Assembly (NCBI GenBank): GCA_016125405.1 | Contig: WGLW01000008.1 | Span: 186,001-250,000, forward strand | DNA: 64,000 nt | Direction of reading: 5' to 3' | From: Alphaproteobacteria bacterium | GTDB lineage: Bacteria; Pseudomonadota; Alphaproteobacteria; Caulobacterales; Hyphomonadaceae | Shown: positions 1 through 9,424 of the stretch, in pieces | Layout of the letters: the number at the start of each line of letters is the position of its first letter | Position numbering within the stretch: the first letter of the stretch is position 1 | Notes under the pieces: generated by a model | Told to the model about the DNA's origin: nothing | Databases searched by the model: none | The model's input: the letters and a program-made list of their open reading frames with translations, nothing else | Made by a program: the position numbers and the translations under genes

Positions 1-175
1 CCTTGGCCGCCAGGATCTGCCGGCCGCGGTACATCCCGGTTTTCGGATCAACATGGTGCGGACGGCGCAGTTCGCCCGTCTCGGCGTCCTCAATGAAGGT
101 CGCGTTCGGCAGACGGTCATGGGCCCGGCGCATGCCGCGCTTGGACGGGGAGGTTTTGCGCTTTGGAACGGCCAT
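1..175 (-). CDS. rpmF: 50S ribosomal protein L32, partial (C-terminus beyond window edge)
   Basis: L32 is a small zinc-ribbon or zinc-ribbon-like protein of the large ribosomal subunit. Translating the minus strand from the ATG at 175 gives [20 protein letters not shown] followed by a region ending RGRQILAAK at the window edge, the conserved L32 pattern. About 58 of the usual 60-65 residues are present. A GAGG motif lies just upstream of the start. It is the next minus-strand gene after pyrG, 135 bp away. No CxxC pair is visible, so this looks like the zinc-free form. Confidence 0.93.
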   Translation of the reverse strand, partial: MAVPKRKTSPSKRGMRRAHDRLPNATFIEDAETGELRRPHHVDPKTGMYRGRQILAAK

Positions 176-310
176 AACTGCCTCGGAAATTGGGTCTCGG
201 ACGGCGCTTCCCCGTCCTTGCGAGCGGGGTACATACGCAAAAGGGGCTTCCGGGGCAAGGGCCGGGACCAGCAGCCGGATTGCGCCCCAAAAACCGCGGC
301 AATCCCGGGC

Positions 311-2005
<1,695 letters not shown>

Positions 2006-2563
2006 CTACTGTCCGTTCGTGTCATTTCCGGCCGGCGCAGGCGTTGCCGGCGCTGTATCCGGCGAAGCCGGTTTTGTTGCGGGCGCGACAGGCTCGGCCG
2101 CCTTGGGCTTGGCAGGCGCCGCATTGCCGGGTGCAGGCGTGGCGGCCGGTTCAGAGGTGGTCACGGGGGCCGTCGACGTCGCGGGCGGGCTGGTGAGCGA
2201 AGGAGCCGCCAGCGGATCGGGAGCGGGCGCAGCAGGTTCGGGTGTCGTGGCGGGCGCCGAGGTGGGCTCTTTGGTGGGGGCGAAGGCGTCCGTCTTGCGG
2301 TTTTTCAGCTCACGCTCAACCGCATTGGGCGTCCGCGCCGCTTCGGTATTCAGCCTCGTCATTACGATGCTGGTAACGAAGAAAACCGCTGCGAGACCCA
2401 TCGTTGTGCGCACCAGCACGTTCGCGACGCCACGCCCGGAGATAATGCCGCCGGTTCCGCCGCCGCCCATGCCCAGGGCCCCGCCCTCAGAGCGCTGCAA
2501 CATGACAGCGATCACCAGTGCGACGCAGGCGATTATGTGAACGACGAGCAGGACGGCGAGCAT
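2006..2563 (-). CDS. secG: Preprotein translocase subunit SecG
   Basis: SecG is a small inner-membrane subunit of the SecYEG translocon that helps the SecA cycle. The start is placed at the ATG at 2563 (MLAVLLVVHIIACVAL); an in-frame TTG lies 12 bases upstream. There are two hydrophobic segments, about residues 1-19 and 46-66, separated by the conserved QRSEGGALGMGGGG loop. An unusual Ala/Pro/Thr-rich tail of about 100 residues follows, making 185 residues against roughly 75-130 in many families. Such low-complexity tails are known in alphaproteobacterial SecG. It lies between tpiA and pyrG. The 5' leader may be almost absent (see the promoter entry at 2572-2600). Confidence 0.93.
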   Translation of the reverse strand: MLAVLLVVHIIACVALVIAVMLQRSEGGALGMGGGGTGGIISGRGVANVLVRTTMGLAAVFFVTSIVMTRLNTEAARTPNAVERELKNRKTDAFAPTKEPTSAPATTPEPAAPAPDPLAAPSLTSPPATSTAPVTTSEPAATPAPGNAAPAKPKAAEPVAPATKPASPDTAPATPAPAGNDTNGQ

Positions 2564-2571
2564 GATGAACC

Positions 2572-2600
2572 GCAATACAGGAATAGCTGGCCGGTCTCAA
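2572..2600 (-). promoter_or_regulatory. Candidate promoter for secG-pyrG
   Basis: On the minus strand TTGAGA (2600-2595) and TATTGC (2577-2572) are separated by exactly 17 bases. Transcription from this sigma-70-like site would begin near 2565, almost on the secG ATG at 2563, so the mRNA would be nearly leaderless. No clear Shine-Dalgarno sequence precedes that ATG, which fits. This rests on sequence pattern alone. Confidence 0.35.
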
Positions 2601-2667
2601 AGCACGTTGACGCCCTCTGGTCGAGCCCCGGACGTCCGTTAGCTGACCGGCGCGACGATCTGAGGCG

Positions 2668-3420
2668 TCAGGAACACGCCTGTGCGATGGCCAAAAAGTC
2701 CGCGGCTTTCAGACTGGCCCCTCCCACCAGGGCGCCGTCCACGTTCTCGACATGCATCAATTCCCGGGCGTTTTCCGGCTTTACCGAGCCCCCGTAGAGC
2801 ACCTTGCACGTCTCTGCCGCCTTGCCGATGCGTGCGCGCAAGCCGTCCCGTATCGCCGCGTGCATCTCGGCGACCTGTGCGGCTGTGGGGGTACGCCCTG
2901 TACCAATCGCCCAGACGGGTTCATAGGCAACGACAAACGGCTTTGCGGCAATGGCGTCGGGAATGGATGCGGCCAACTGGCCGCCAACGACCTGCAATGC
3001 CTCGCCGGCGTCTCGCTGACCAAGGCTTTCCCCTACGCATATGATCGCCTCTAGACCCGCGCGGGCGGCGGCGGCGGCCTTGGCGGCCACAATGGCGTCC
3101 GTCTCGCCATGATACTCCCGGCGTTCGGAATGCCCGACAATGACGTATCTTGCGCCAAGGTCAGCCCACATCTCGGCGCTGATGTCGCCCGTAAAGGCTC
3201 CCCTGGCTTCGGTGTGGCAATTCTGGCCGCCGAGGGCCACGCCGGTGTCTTTCAACGTGTCCGCGAGCCATCCGGCCAGCGTTGCCGGCGGACAAATCGC
3301 CAGATCGGCGAACGGAGAAACGCTGGCGGCGCCTGCCGCCATGGTCTGCGCCTCGGCCAGGGAGGCCTTGTTTCCGTTCATCTTCCAGTTGCCGACGACC
3401 AGCTTTTTGCGTTGGTTCAT
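2668..3420 (-). CDS. tpiA: Triose-phosphate isomerase
   Basis: Interconverts dihydroxyacetone phosphate and glyceraldehyde-3-phosphate in glycolysis and gluconeogenesis. The length of 250 residues is typical of the TIM-barrel enzyme. Visible landmarks are Lys13 in NWKMNGN, the catalytic histidine in IVGHSERRE, the catalytic glutamate in [12 protein letters not shown] with the flexible loop, and the phosphate-binding YGGSVKPEN and GALVGGASL strands. It is divergent from the ppiD-like gene across a 111-bp gap that must hold both promoters, and it is followed after 92 bp (104 to the chosen ATG) by secG. Confidence 0.97.
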   Translation of the reverse strand: MNQRKKLVVGNWKMNGNKASLAEAQTMAAGAASVSPFADLAICPPATLAGWLADTLKDTGVALGGQNCHTEARGAFTGDISAEMWADLGARYVIVGHSERREYHGETDAIVAAKAAAAARAGLEAIICVGESLGQRDAGEALQVVGGQLAASIPDAIAAKPFVVAYEPVWAIGTGRTPTAAQVAEMHAAIRDGLRARIGKAAETCKVLYGGSVKPENARELMHVENVDGALVGGASLKAADFLAIAQACS

Positions 3421-3531
3421 GCGGGGAGTATGCCTTGCTTAAGAATACGGCGTCGCCTAGCAAGCCGTGTTCCCGCGGACAAGCCGGTTCGGGTCATCCA
3501 GCCGCAGGCCGGAAGTTAAGGAGACACGCCA

Positions 3532-5430
3532 ATGATGGGCGGAATGCGCTCGTTCGTGAAGTCGCCCTGGGCGGTCGGCCTCCTGGTTGTGCTCGCCGCC
3601 AGCTTTGGCATTTTTGGCTTCAAGGACCCCTTCAACGGGGTGGTCGGCGGCGGTTTTATGTCCGCTGGTGACCGCACGATACACCCCGTGGACGTCAACC
3701 GGATGGTTGACCAGGCCATCGAACGCGTTCGCAAGGAGCAGAACAAGACGCTCTCCCGGCGCGAAGCGGGCCAGCAGGGCATTCCCCAGCAGGTCCTGTC
3801 TGATCTGACGCAGCAGACTGTAATACTGGCCTATGCCGACAAGGCGGGGATCAAGGCCAGCCCGTCCGCGGTTGCGGACATCATTAGTAACGCGCCCATT
3901 TTCCGCGACGGTCTCGGAAACATCGATCAGAAGGCGATTGAACGTTACGCAAATGAACAGCGCATGTCGGTCGCCCAGTTTCAGGCCGACATCCAGGACG
4001 GTTTGACCGTCGACTATCTGCAGCAGGCAATCCTTGGAGGCCTCAAGCCTCCGAAGATCATCAGCAATCCCATCATTTCCTATCTCGGGGAAAAACGTAC
4101 GGTGGTTGTCGGTCGCGCGACGCGGGACACCGCGCCCGAAATCAAGCCGCCGACCGACGCCGAACTGGAAACCTTCTACGAGTCAAAGAAAGCGATGTTC
4201 GCCCAGCCCGAGCGGCGGCGGTTTACGGCGCTGAATTACTCGGCCAATGATTTTCTGGACAAGGTCAAGATCGAGGACAAGGCCGTCAAGGAACAGTACG
4301 ACCGCCGGATAAAGGAATTCTCGACGCCCGAAACACGTGACATCGCGCAGTTCAGCTCGTCCGACGGCCAGGCCGTGCAGGATGTGGTTGATCAGGTGAA
4401 ACAGGGCAAGAAGCTCGAGGAGGTCGTCAGCCAGGCGAAGGGCGTGACGCTGACGAATCTGACGGTCAAACCAGGCGACCTGAAGGACAAAGCCTACAAT
4501 GATGCGGTCTTCGCCCTGCCGTCCGGCGAGACCTACGGGCCGATCAAGGTTGGCGATTCCTATTTCGGCGTGAAGATCAATTCCGTGACGCCGGGCGTAC
4601 CGACTCCACTGGCTGAAGTTGCAGACCAGATCCGTGTCGACATGTCCAAGCGGGACGCACAGCACCTCTACGAAGCGTCGAACGACCAGTTCCTGGATTA
4701 CGTCAGCGGCGGAAAACCGCTTGATGAAATTGCGACCGAAATGGGCGCCCCGTTGTTCGTTCTGCCCGCCGTTGATGTGCGCGGTAACGACCAGGACGGA
4801 CAACCGGTTTCGTTGCTCGCCAAGAACCCGAAGGAGTTGCAGAACGCGTTCAAGTTGAACGTTGGCGAAAACAGTTCCGTCATTGAAGGCGACGGCGAAC
4901 GAACGGTGTTGCGCCTGGACGAAATCATCCCCGCACATACGCCGAAGCTGGAAGAAGTTCGCAGCGATGTCGTGCAACTCTACATGCGCGACAAGGAAAT
5001 CGAAGCGGTGCAGAAGTCCGCCGAAAAGATGGTTGCGGCGGTGAAGTCGGGAAAATCGTTCGACGACGCAGCAAAAGCGGAACGGATGGGCGTCATCCGT
5101 CCGCCACAACCGATCTCCCGTGCAACGTCAGGACAACTCGATCCCAAAATTCTGGGCGTCATGTTTTCGTTGCCGGAGGGCGGAATTGAGGTGACGCAGA
5201 CGAGTCAGGGCGAACCGTGGGTGGTGCAGGTCGACAAGATCGAACAGATAACGCCGGAGCAGGCCGACGCGAAACTCGTGCAGACGGTTGACGACAACGT
5301 TCGTCAATCTGTGACGCAGGATGTGTTCCAGTCGTTCCTTCGCGGCGTGCAGAAGGAAGTTCGGGTCCGCACGAACAACAAGGCCATACAGGACTTCCTT
5401 GCGGACTTCACCAAAGACGCCGCGGGATGA
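3532..5430 (+). CDS. ppiD: Membrane-anchored peptidyl-prolyl cis-trans isomerase / periplasmic folding chaperone (PpiD/SurA-like)
   Basis: Predicted to help newly translocated proteins fold at the periplasmic side of the inner membrane. The 632-residue protein starts with a short cytoplasmic segment and one membrane anchor (about residues 14-30, AVGLLVVLAASFGIFGF). A SurA-N-like chaperone region follows, then parvulin-type sequence in the middle (about residues 240-370), where alphaproteobacterial PpiD proteins are often degenerate, and a long C-terminal helical region. The start is well set: AAGGAG precedes the ATG by about 8 bases. The stop overlaps the trpE start (ATGA at 5427), implying co-transcription with the trp genes, a recurrent alphaproteobacterial arrangement. 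The last third and the start of trpE use more A/T-ending and ACG codons than later genes. Confidence 0.9.
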   Translation: MMGGMRSFVKSPWAVGLLVVLAASFGIFGFKDPFNGVVGGGFMSAGDRTIHPVDVNRMVDQAIERVRKEQNKTLSRREAGQQGIPQQVLSDLTQQTVILAYADKAGIKASPSAVADIISNAPIFRDGLGNIDQKAIERYANEQRMSVAQFQADIQDGLTVDYLQQAILGGLKPPKIISNPIISYLGEKRTVVVGRATRDTAPEIKPPTDAELETFYESKKAMFAQPERRRFTALNYSANDFLDKVKIEDKAVKEQYDRRIKEFSTPETRDIAQFSSSDGQAVQDVVDQVKQGKKLEEVVSQAKGVTLTNLTVKPGDLKDKAYNDAVFALPSGETYGPIKVGDSYFGVKINSVTPGVPTPLAEVADQIRVDMSKRDAQHLYEASNDQFLDYVSGGKPLDEIATEMGAPLFVLPAVDVRGNDQDGQPVSLLAKNPKELQNAFKLNVGENSSVIEGDGERTVLRLDEIIPAHTPKLEEVRSDVVQLYMRDKEIEAVQKSAEKMVAAVKSGKSFDDAAKAERMGVIRPPQPISRATSGQLDPKILGVMFSLPEGGIEVTQTSQGEPWVVQVDKIEQITPEQADAKLVQTVDDNVRQSVTQDVFQSFLRGVQKEVRVRTNNKAIQDFLADFTKDAAG

Positions 5431-6863
5431 CGACGCAAACGCCACGACTGCAGGTGCGGCGACGCGTCGACGACACGGAATCGCCGGTGTCGGCGGTTCT
5501 CAAACTCGGCGCAACGCAAACGGGCGTCGTACTGTTCGAGAGTGTCGTCGGTGGCGAAACACGCGGACGGTATTCGTTCGTGGGGTTGCAACCGGACTTG
5601 TGGTGGCGGGTGCGCAACGGTGTTGCGGAGACGTCGACATCGACGAACTTCACCAACATACTAACGACGTCCACTGACGTCATGGCGTCGCTTCGCCAGT
5701 TCATCGACGACTGCTCGGTGACCGGAATGGAGGGCCTTCCGCCCATGGCGGCGGGGGCGTTCGGCTATCTCGGCTACGATTTCGTGCGCTATGTGGAGAA
5801 ACTTCCGCAGGTAGCGTCCGACCCCAATGACGTTCCCGAGGCGCTGCTGATGCGCCCGTCGGTGGTGCTGATCTTCGATGGCGTCCGGCAGGAAATCATC
5901 CTCACGACGCCCGAGCGGGACGGCGCGGCGGCGGCCTCCGCCCGGCTGGATGCGATCGAAGCCCGCCTGGATGAACCGCAGCCAGCCGCCCGGCCGAGCA
6001 CGGTCGACCCGGAAAAGATCGAATTCGCCTCGAACACCGAAAAGGCCCGCTATCTGGAGATGGTTGAGACGGCGAAATCCTACATCCGCGCCGGCGACAT
6101 CTTCCAGGTTGTGCCGAGCCAGCGGTTCTCGGCGCCCTTCCCCCGCTCGCCCTTCGCCTTCTACCGGGCGCTGCGCCGGCTCAACCCGTCGCCGTTCATG
6201 TTCTATGTGAATTTCGGCGACTTCCAGGTCAGCGGCTCCAGTCCTGAAATCCTCGTCCGGCTGCGCGACGACACGGTCACGGTGCGGCCGATCGCGGGCA
6301 CCCTGCCCCGCGGCGCAACGCCTGAGGCGGACCTCGCCAACGAGACGGCCCTGCTATCCGACCCGAAGGAGCGCGCCGAGCATTTGATGCTGCTCGACCT
6401 TGGCCGCAATGATGTCGGTCGGGTGTCCCGCCGCAATTCCGTGAAGGTGACGGAGAGCTTCACCATCGAGCGGTACAGCCATGTGATGCACATCGTCTCC
6501 AACGTGGAAGGCAAGCTGAAGCCGGGCGAGGACATGGTCTCGGCGCTGGCGGCGGGCTTTCCGGCCGGAACGGTTTCGGGCGCGCCGAAGATCCGGGCGA
6601 TGGAGATCATTTCCGAACTCGAGCCGCATGCCCGCGGCGTCTACGGCGGCGGCATCGGTTATTTCGGCGCCGGCGGCGACATGGACACCTGCATCGCCCT
6701 GCGCACCGCCGTGTTCAAGGACGGCAAGATCCACGTGCAGGCCGGCGGTGGCGTCGTGTTCGATTCCGACCCTGAAAAGGAATTCCAGGAGACGGTTCAC
6801 AAGGCCTCCGCGCTGTTCCGCGCAGCCGAAGAAGCCGCCCGCTATGACCGGGGTAACCGGTGA
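5427..6863 (+). CDS. trpE: Anthranilate synthase component I
   Basis: Forms anthranilate from chorismate, using ammonia supplied by TrpG, as the first step of tryptophan synthesis. The 478-residue protein has the N-terminal regulatory region with the LFES segment, which corresponds to the LLES tryptophan feedback site. The C-terminal chorismate-binding domain carries GDIFQVVPSQRF, PIAGTLPRG and the DPKERAEHLMLLDLGRND signature. It is slightly shorter at the N-terminus than the usual form of about 500 residues. It overlaps ppiD by ATGA and trpG by TGATG. No leader peptide or attenuator can precede it, because it begins inside ppiD. Codon use in the first ~300 bases differs from the rest. Confidence 0.97.
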   Translation: MTTQTPRLQVRRRVDDTESPVSAVLKLGATQTGVVLFESVVGGETRGRYSFVGLQPDLWWRVRNGVAETSTSTNFTNILTTSTDVMASLRQFIDDCSVTGMEGLPPMAAGAFGYLGYDFVRYVEKLPQVASDPNDVPEALLMRPSVVLIFDGVRQEIILTTPERDGAAAASARLDAIEARLDEPQPAARPSTVDPEKIEFASNTEKARYLEMVETAKSYIRAGDIFQVVPSQRFSAPFPRSPFAFYRALRRLNPSPFMFYVNFGDFQVSGSSPEILVRLRDDTVTVRPIAGTLPRGATPEADLANETALLSDPKERAEHLMLLDLGRNDVGRVSRRNSVKVTESFTIERYSHVMHIVSNVEGKLKPGEDMVSALAAGFPAGTVSGAPKIRAMEIISELEPHARGVYGGGIGYFGAGGDMDTCIALRTAVFKDGKIHVQAGGGVVFDSDPEKEFQETVHKASALFRAAEEAARYDRGNR

Positions 6864-7453
6864 TGGCGCAAAAGATCCTGCTGATCGATAACTACGACAG
6901 CTTCACGTACAACCTGGTCCACTACATCGAGGAAATAACGCCCGATGTGGATGTGGAGGTTGTGCGCAACGATGCGCTGACCGTGAAGGAAGCGCTGGCG
7001 AAAGGGGCGGACGGGATTGTGCTTTCGCCCGGACCCTGCACGCCGGACGACGCGGGCATCTGCCTCGAACTCGTTCGCACGGCCCCTGACGACCTGCCCA
7101 TCCTTGGCGTTTGCCTGGGCCACCAGTCGATCGGACAGGCATTCGGCGGCGTCGTTGAAGGCGCGATGGACATCATCCACGGCAAGATCTCGACCGTGCA
7201 CCAGTTCGGCGGCGAGCTGTTCGAGGGCGTGCCCGAGACGTTCGAGGCGGTGCGCTACCATTCGCTGGCCGTGCGACGGAAGGGCCTGCCAAATGTGCTG
7301 CGCGTCGATGCGGAAACGTCCGACGGCGAGATCATGGCGCTGTCCCACGTCAACCGCCCGATCTATGGCGTCCAGTTTCACCCGGAATCCGTCGGCTCCC
7401 AGTACGGGAAGACGATGCTGGCGAATTTCCTGAGGCGGGCGTCGGGCAAGTGA
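6863..7453 (+). CDS. trpG: Anthranilate synthase component II (glutamine amidotransferase)
   Basis: Hydrolyses glutamine and passes ammonia to TrpE. The start at the ATG at 6863 (MAQKILLIDNYDSFTYNL) is chosen over the GTG three bases upstream because it gives the family's normal N-terminus and a TGATG overlap with trpE. Class I amidotransferase residues are visible: Cys84 in LGVCLGHQSIGQAFGG and the His/Glu pair in YGVQFHPESVGS. The length of 196 residues is normal. It is a free-standing TrpG, not fused to TrpE or TrpD. The downstream trpD begins inside its stop (GTGA). Confidence 0.97.
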   Translation: MAQKILLIDNYDSFTYNLVHYIEEITPDVDVEVVRNDALTVKEALAKGADGIVLSPGPCTPDDAGICLELVRTAPDDLPILGVCLGHQSIGQAFGGVVEGAMDIIHGKISTVHQFGGELFEGVPETFEAVRYHSLAVRRKGLPNVLRVDAETSDGEIMALSHVNRPIYGVQFHPESVGSQYGKTMLANFLRRASGK

Positions 7454-8466
7454 GCGACGCGGTTCGCAATGTGGTCCGCCGGCTCGCGGTGGGCGAACGC
7501 CCCGACCAGGCCGACATGGGCCTGGCGTTCGGGGCGATCCTTGCGGGCGAAGCCGAGCCGGCGCTGATCGCGGCATTTCTGACCGCGCTCAGCATTCGCG
7601 GCGAAAGCACTGACGACATCATCGCAGGCGCCAAGGCGCTTCGCTCCAATGTCCGCCGCGTGGCGGCGCCTGCGGGCGCAGTTGATACATGCGGCACCGG
7701 CGGCCTCGCCTGGACCTCGCTGAACACCTCCACCGCCGCAGCCTTTGTCGCCGCCGGCGCGGGCGCCGTGGTCGCCAAGCACGGCAACCGCTCCCGCCCG
7801 CCCAAGACCGGCTCGGCCGACGTGCTGGAGGCGCTGGGCGTCAATCTCACGCCGTCGGATGCGCAGCTTGAGGCCAGCTTCCGCGAAGCCCGCCTGGGCT
7901 TCATGTTCGCACCGGCCCATCATTCGGCGATGAAGTACGTCGCGCCGGTGCGCAACGCGCTGGGCATCCGCACGATCTTCAACCTGCTCGGCCCGCTGGC
8001 CAATCCCGCCGGAACGACGCGGCAGGTTCTCGGCGTGTTCGACGAGCGCTGGGTCGAACCTTATGCGCGCGCGCTGCTGAGCCTCGGATCCGAGCGCGCG
8101 TGGGTCGTCCACGGGCGCGACGGGATGGACGAGATTTCGACAACCGGGCCGACCATCGTCGCCGAGATCGCAGACAACGGCATCCGCGTTTTCGAATTGA
8201 CGCCCGAAGACCTGGGACTGGCTCGCGCCTCGCTCGACGATCTTCGGGGCGGCTCTGCGGCGGACAACGCCAACGCGCTCCGGAATGTGCTGAAGGGCGA
8301 ACCGGGCCCGTTCGCGGACCTTGTGGCGGCGAACGCTGCGGCGGCGCTGGTGGTGAGCGGGTTGGCGCCGGACATCCGGTCCGGGATCGCACTGGCCCGG
8401 AAAGGCATCGCCAGCGGCGGCGCGAACGCGGCGCTTGAGGCGCTGGTCAGGTCGTCCAATGGCTAG
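7450..8466 (+). CDS. trpD: Anthranilate phosphoribosyltransferase
   Basis: Transfers phosphoribose from PRPP to anthranilate, the second step of tryptophan synthesis. It starts with GTG at 7450 overlapping the trpG stop (GTGA), which supports translational coupling. The 338-residue protein shows the glycine-rich PRPP-binding motif DTCGTGGLAWTSLNTST, then AKHGNRS and GSADVLEALGVNL, and the FNLLGPLANPA segment. The usual KHGNRAxSSxxGSAD motif is slightly altered here to KHGNRSRPPKTGSAD. The end overlaps trpC by 8 bases. Confidence 0.97.
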   Translation: MSDAVRNVVRRLAVGERPDQADMGLAFGAILAGEAEPALIAAFLTALSIRGESTDDIIAGAKALRSNVRRVAAPAGAVDTCGTGGLAWTSLNTSTAAAFVAAGAGAVVAKHGNRSRPPKTGSADVLEALGVNLTPSDAQLEASFREARLGFMFAPAHHSAMKYVAPVRNALGIRTIFNLLGPLANPAGTTRQVLGVFDERWVEPYARALLSLGSERAWVVHGRDGMDEISTTGPTIVAEIADNGIRVFELTPEDLGLARASLDDLRGGSAADNANALRNVLKGEPGPFADLVAANAAAALVVSGLAPDIRSGIALARKGIASGGANAALEALVRSSNG

Positions 8467-9262
8467 CCTGTCCAACCGCCTCGCCCAGATCATCGCCTAC
8501 AAGCGAGAGGAAGTAGCCGCATTGCGCCAGGCCCGCACGCTGGCCTCGCTGGAGGCGGAGGCCGCCGACGCCGCGCCCGCTCGCGGGTTTGCCGCCGCCA
8601 TGCTGCGCATCGCCCGGACGGACGGCAACGCCCTGATCTGTGAGGTCAAGCGCAAGAGCCCCTCCGCCGGCGAGATCAACACCACGCGCACGCCGACCGA
8701 CGCCGCGCGCGCCTATGAAGCCGGAGGCGCCGCCTGCATCTCCGTGCTGACCGACGGGCCGAGCTTTGGCGGATCGCTGGCGGACCTGCAGGAAGTGCGC
8801 GCGGCTGTCACTCTGCCCGTGCTGCGCAAGGACTTCATGGTGGACCCGATCCAGGTGGTCGAATCCCGCGCGGCGGGCGCCGACGCCATCCTCATCATCC
8901 TTGCGGCGCTCTCCGATGCGCAGGCGCAGGAAATCCATCAGGCGGCTGTTGGGTATGGCCTCTCCGTCCTGCTGGAAGCGCACAACGAGAGCGAGCTGCA
9001 GCGGGCGCTGGACATCCCCTCCCCGCTGGTGGGCGTCAACAACCGCGATCTGCGGGCGTTCACGACCGATCTGGCGGTGACCGAACGGCTGTCCGGCATG
9101 GTTCCCAGGGACAAGCTGCTGATTTCCGAAAGCGGCCTCAAGGCGCCAGGCGACGCGGCGCGGCTTCGCGCCTGTGGCGCGCGGGGCTTCCTGATCGGCG
9201 AGACGGTGATGCGGGCGGATGATCCGGCAGCCGCGGTGCGCGCATTCGTCGAGGCGCGCTAG
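8459..9262 (+). CDS. trpC: Indole-3-glycerol-phosphate synthase
   Basis: Closes the indole ring of 1-(2-carboxyphenylamino)-deoxyribulose phosphate in tryptophan synthesis. The start at ATG 8459 (MASLSNRLAQIIAYKREEV) gives 267 residues, the normal size of the monofunctional enzyme. TIM-barrel motifs are present: ICEVKRKSPSAG, PVLRKDFMVDPIQVVESRAAGAD, LLEAHNESEL, VGVNNRDLRAF and LISESGL. It overlaps trpD by 8 bases and is the last plus-strand gene of the ppiD-trpEGDC run. The trpF, trpB and trpA genes are not in the window. Confidence 0.97.
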   Translation: MASLSNRLAQIIAYKREEVAALRQARTLASLEAEAADAAPARGFAAAMLRIARTDGNALICEVKRKSPSAGEINTTRTPTDAARAYEAGGAACISVLTDGPSFGGSLADLQEVRAAVTLPVLRKDFMVDPIQVVESRAAGADAILIILAALSDAQAQEIHQAAVGYGLSVLLEAHNESELQRALDIPSPLVGVNNRDLRAFTTDLAVTERLSGMVPRDKLLISESGLKAPGDAARLRACGARGFLIGETVMRADDPAAAVRAFVEAR

Positions 9263-9294
9263 GCGCGGCCGGGAGTTTGCCGGATCCCCTCTGC

Positions 9295-9395
9295 TGTCAT
9301 CCCGGAAACGCGGAGCGTTATCCGGGATCCATCCAGGCACAGAACAGGTTGAGGCATGGGTCCCGGCTCTTCGCTTCGCTACGGCCCCGATGACA
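9295..9395. repeat. 101-bp interspersed inverted-repeat element
   Basis: The segment opens with TGTCATCCCGG and closes with a near-complementary CCCCGATGACA. Inside it, CGGAAACGCGGAGCGTTATCCGGGATCCAT and CATGGGTCCCGGCTC parts can fold into a long imperfect hairpin. It has the look of the small non-coding palindromic repeats (TGTCATCCCGG...CCGGGATGACA) scattered between genes in many alphaproteobacteria. It lies between the trpC stop and the convergent dioxygenase gene. There it could act as a transcription end or RNA-stability element, but it has no clear U-tract. No second copy was noticed in the window. Confidence 0.7.
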
Positions 9396-9424
9396 ACGGT
9401 CGGGTTGATCAAGCCCGGCGCAGA

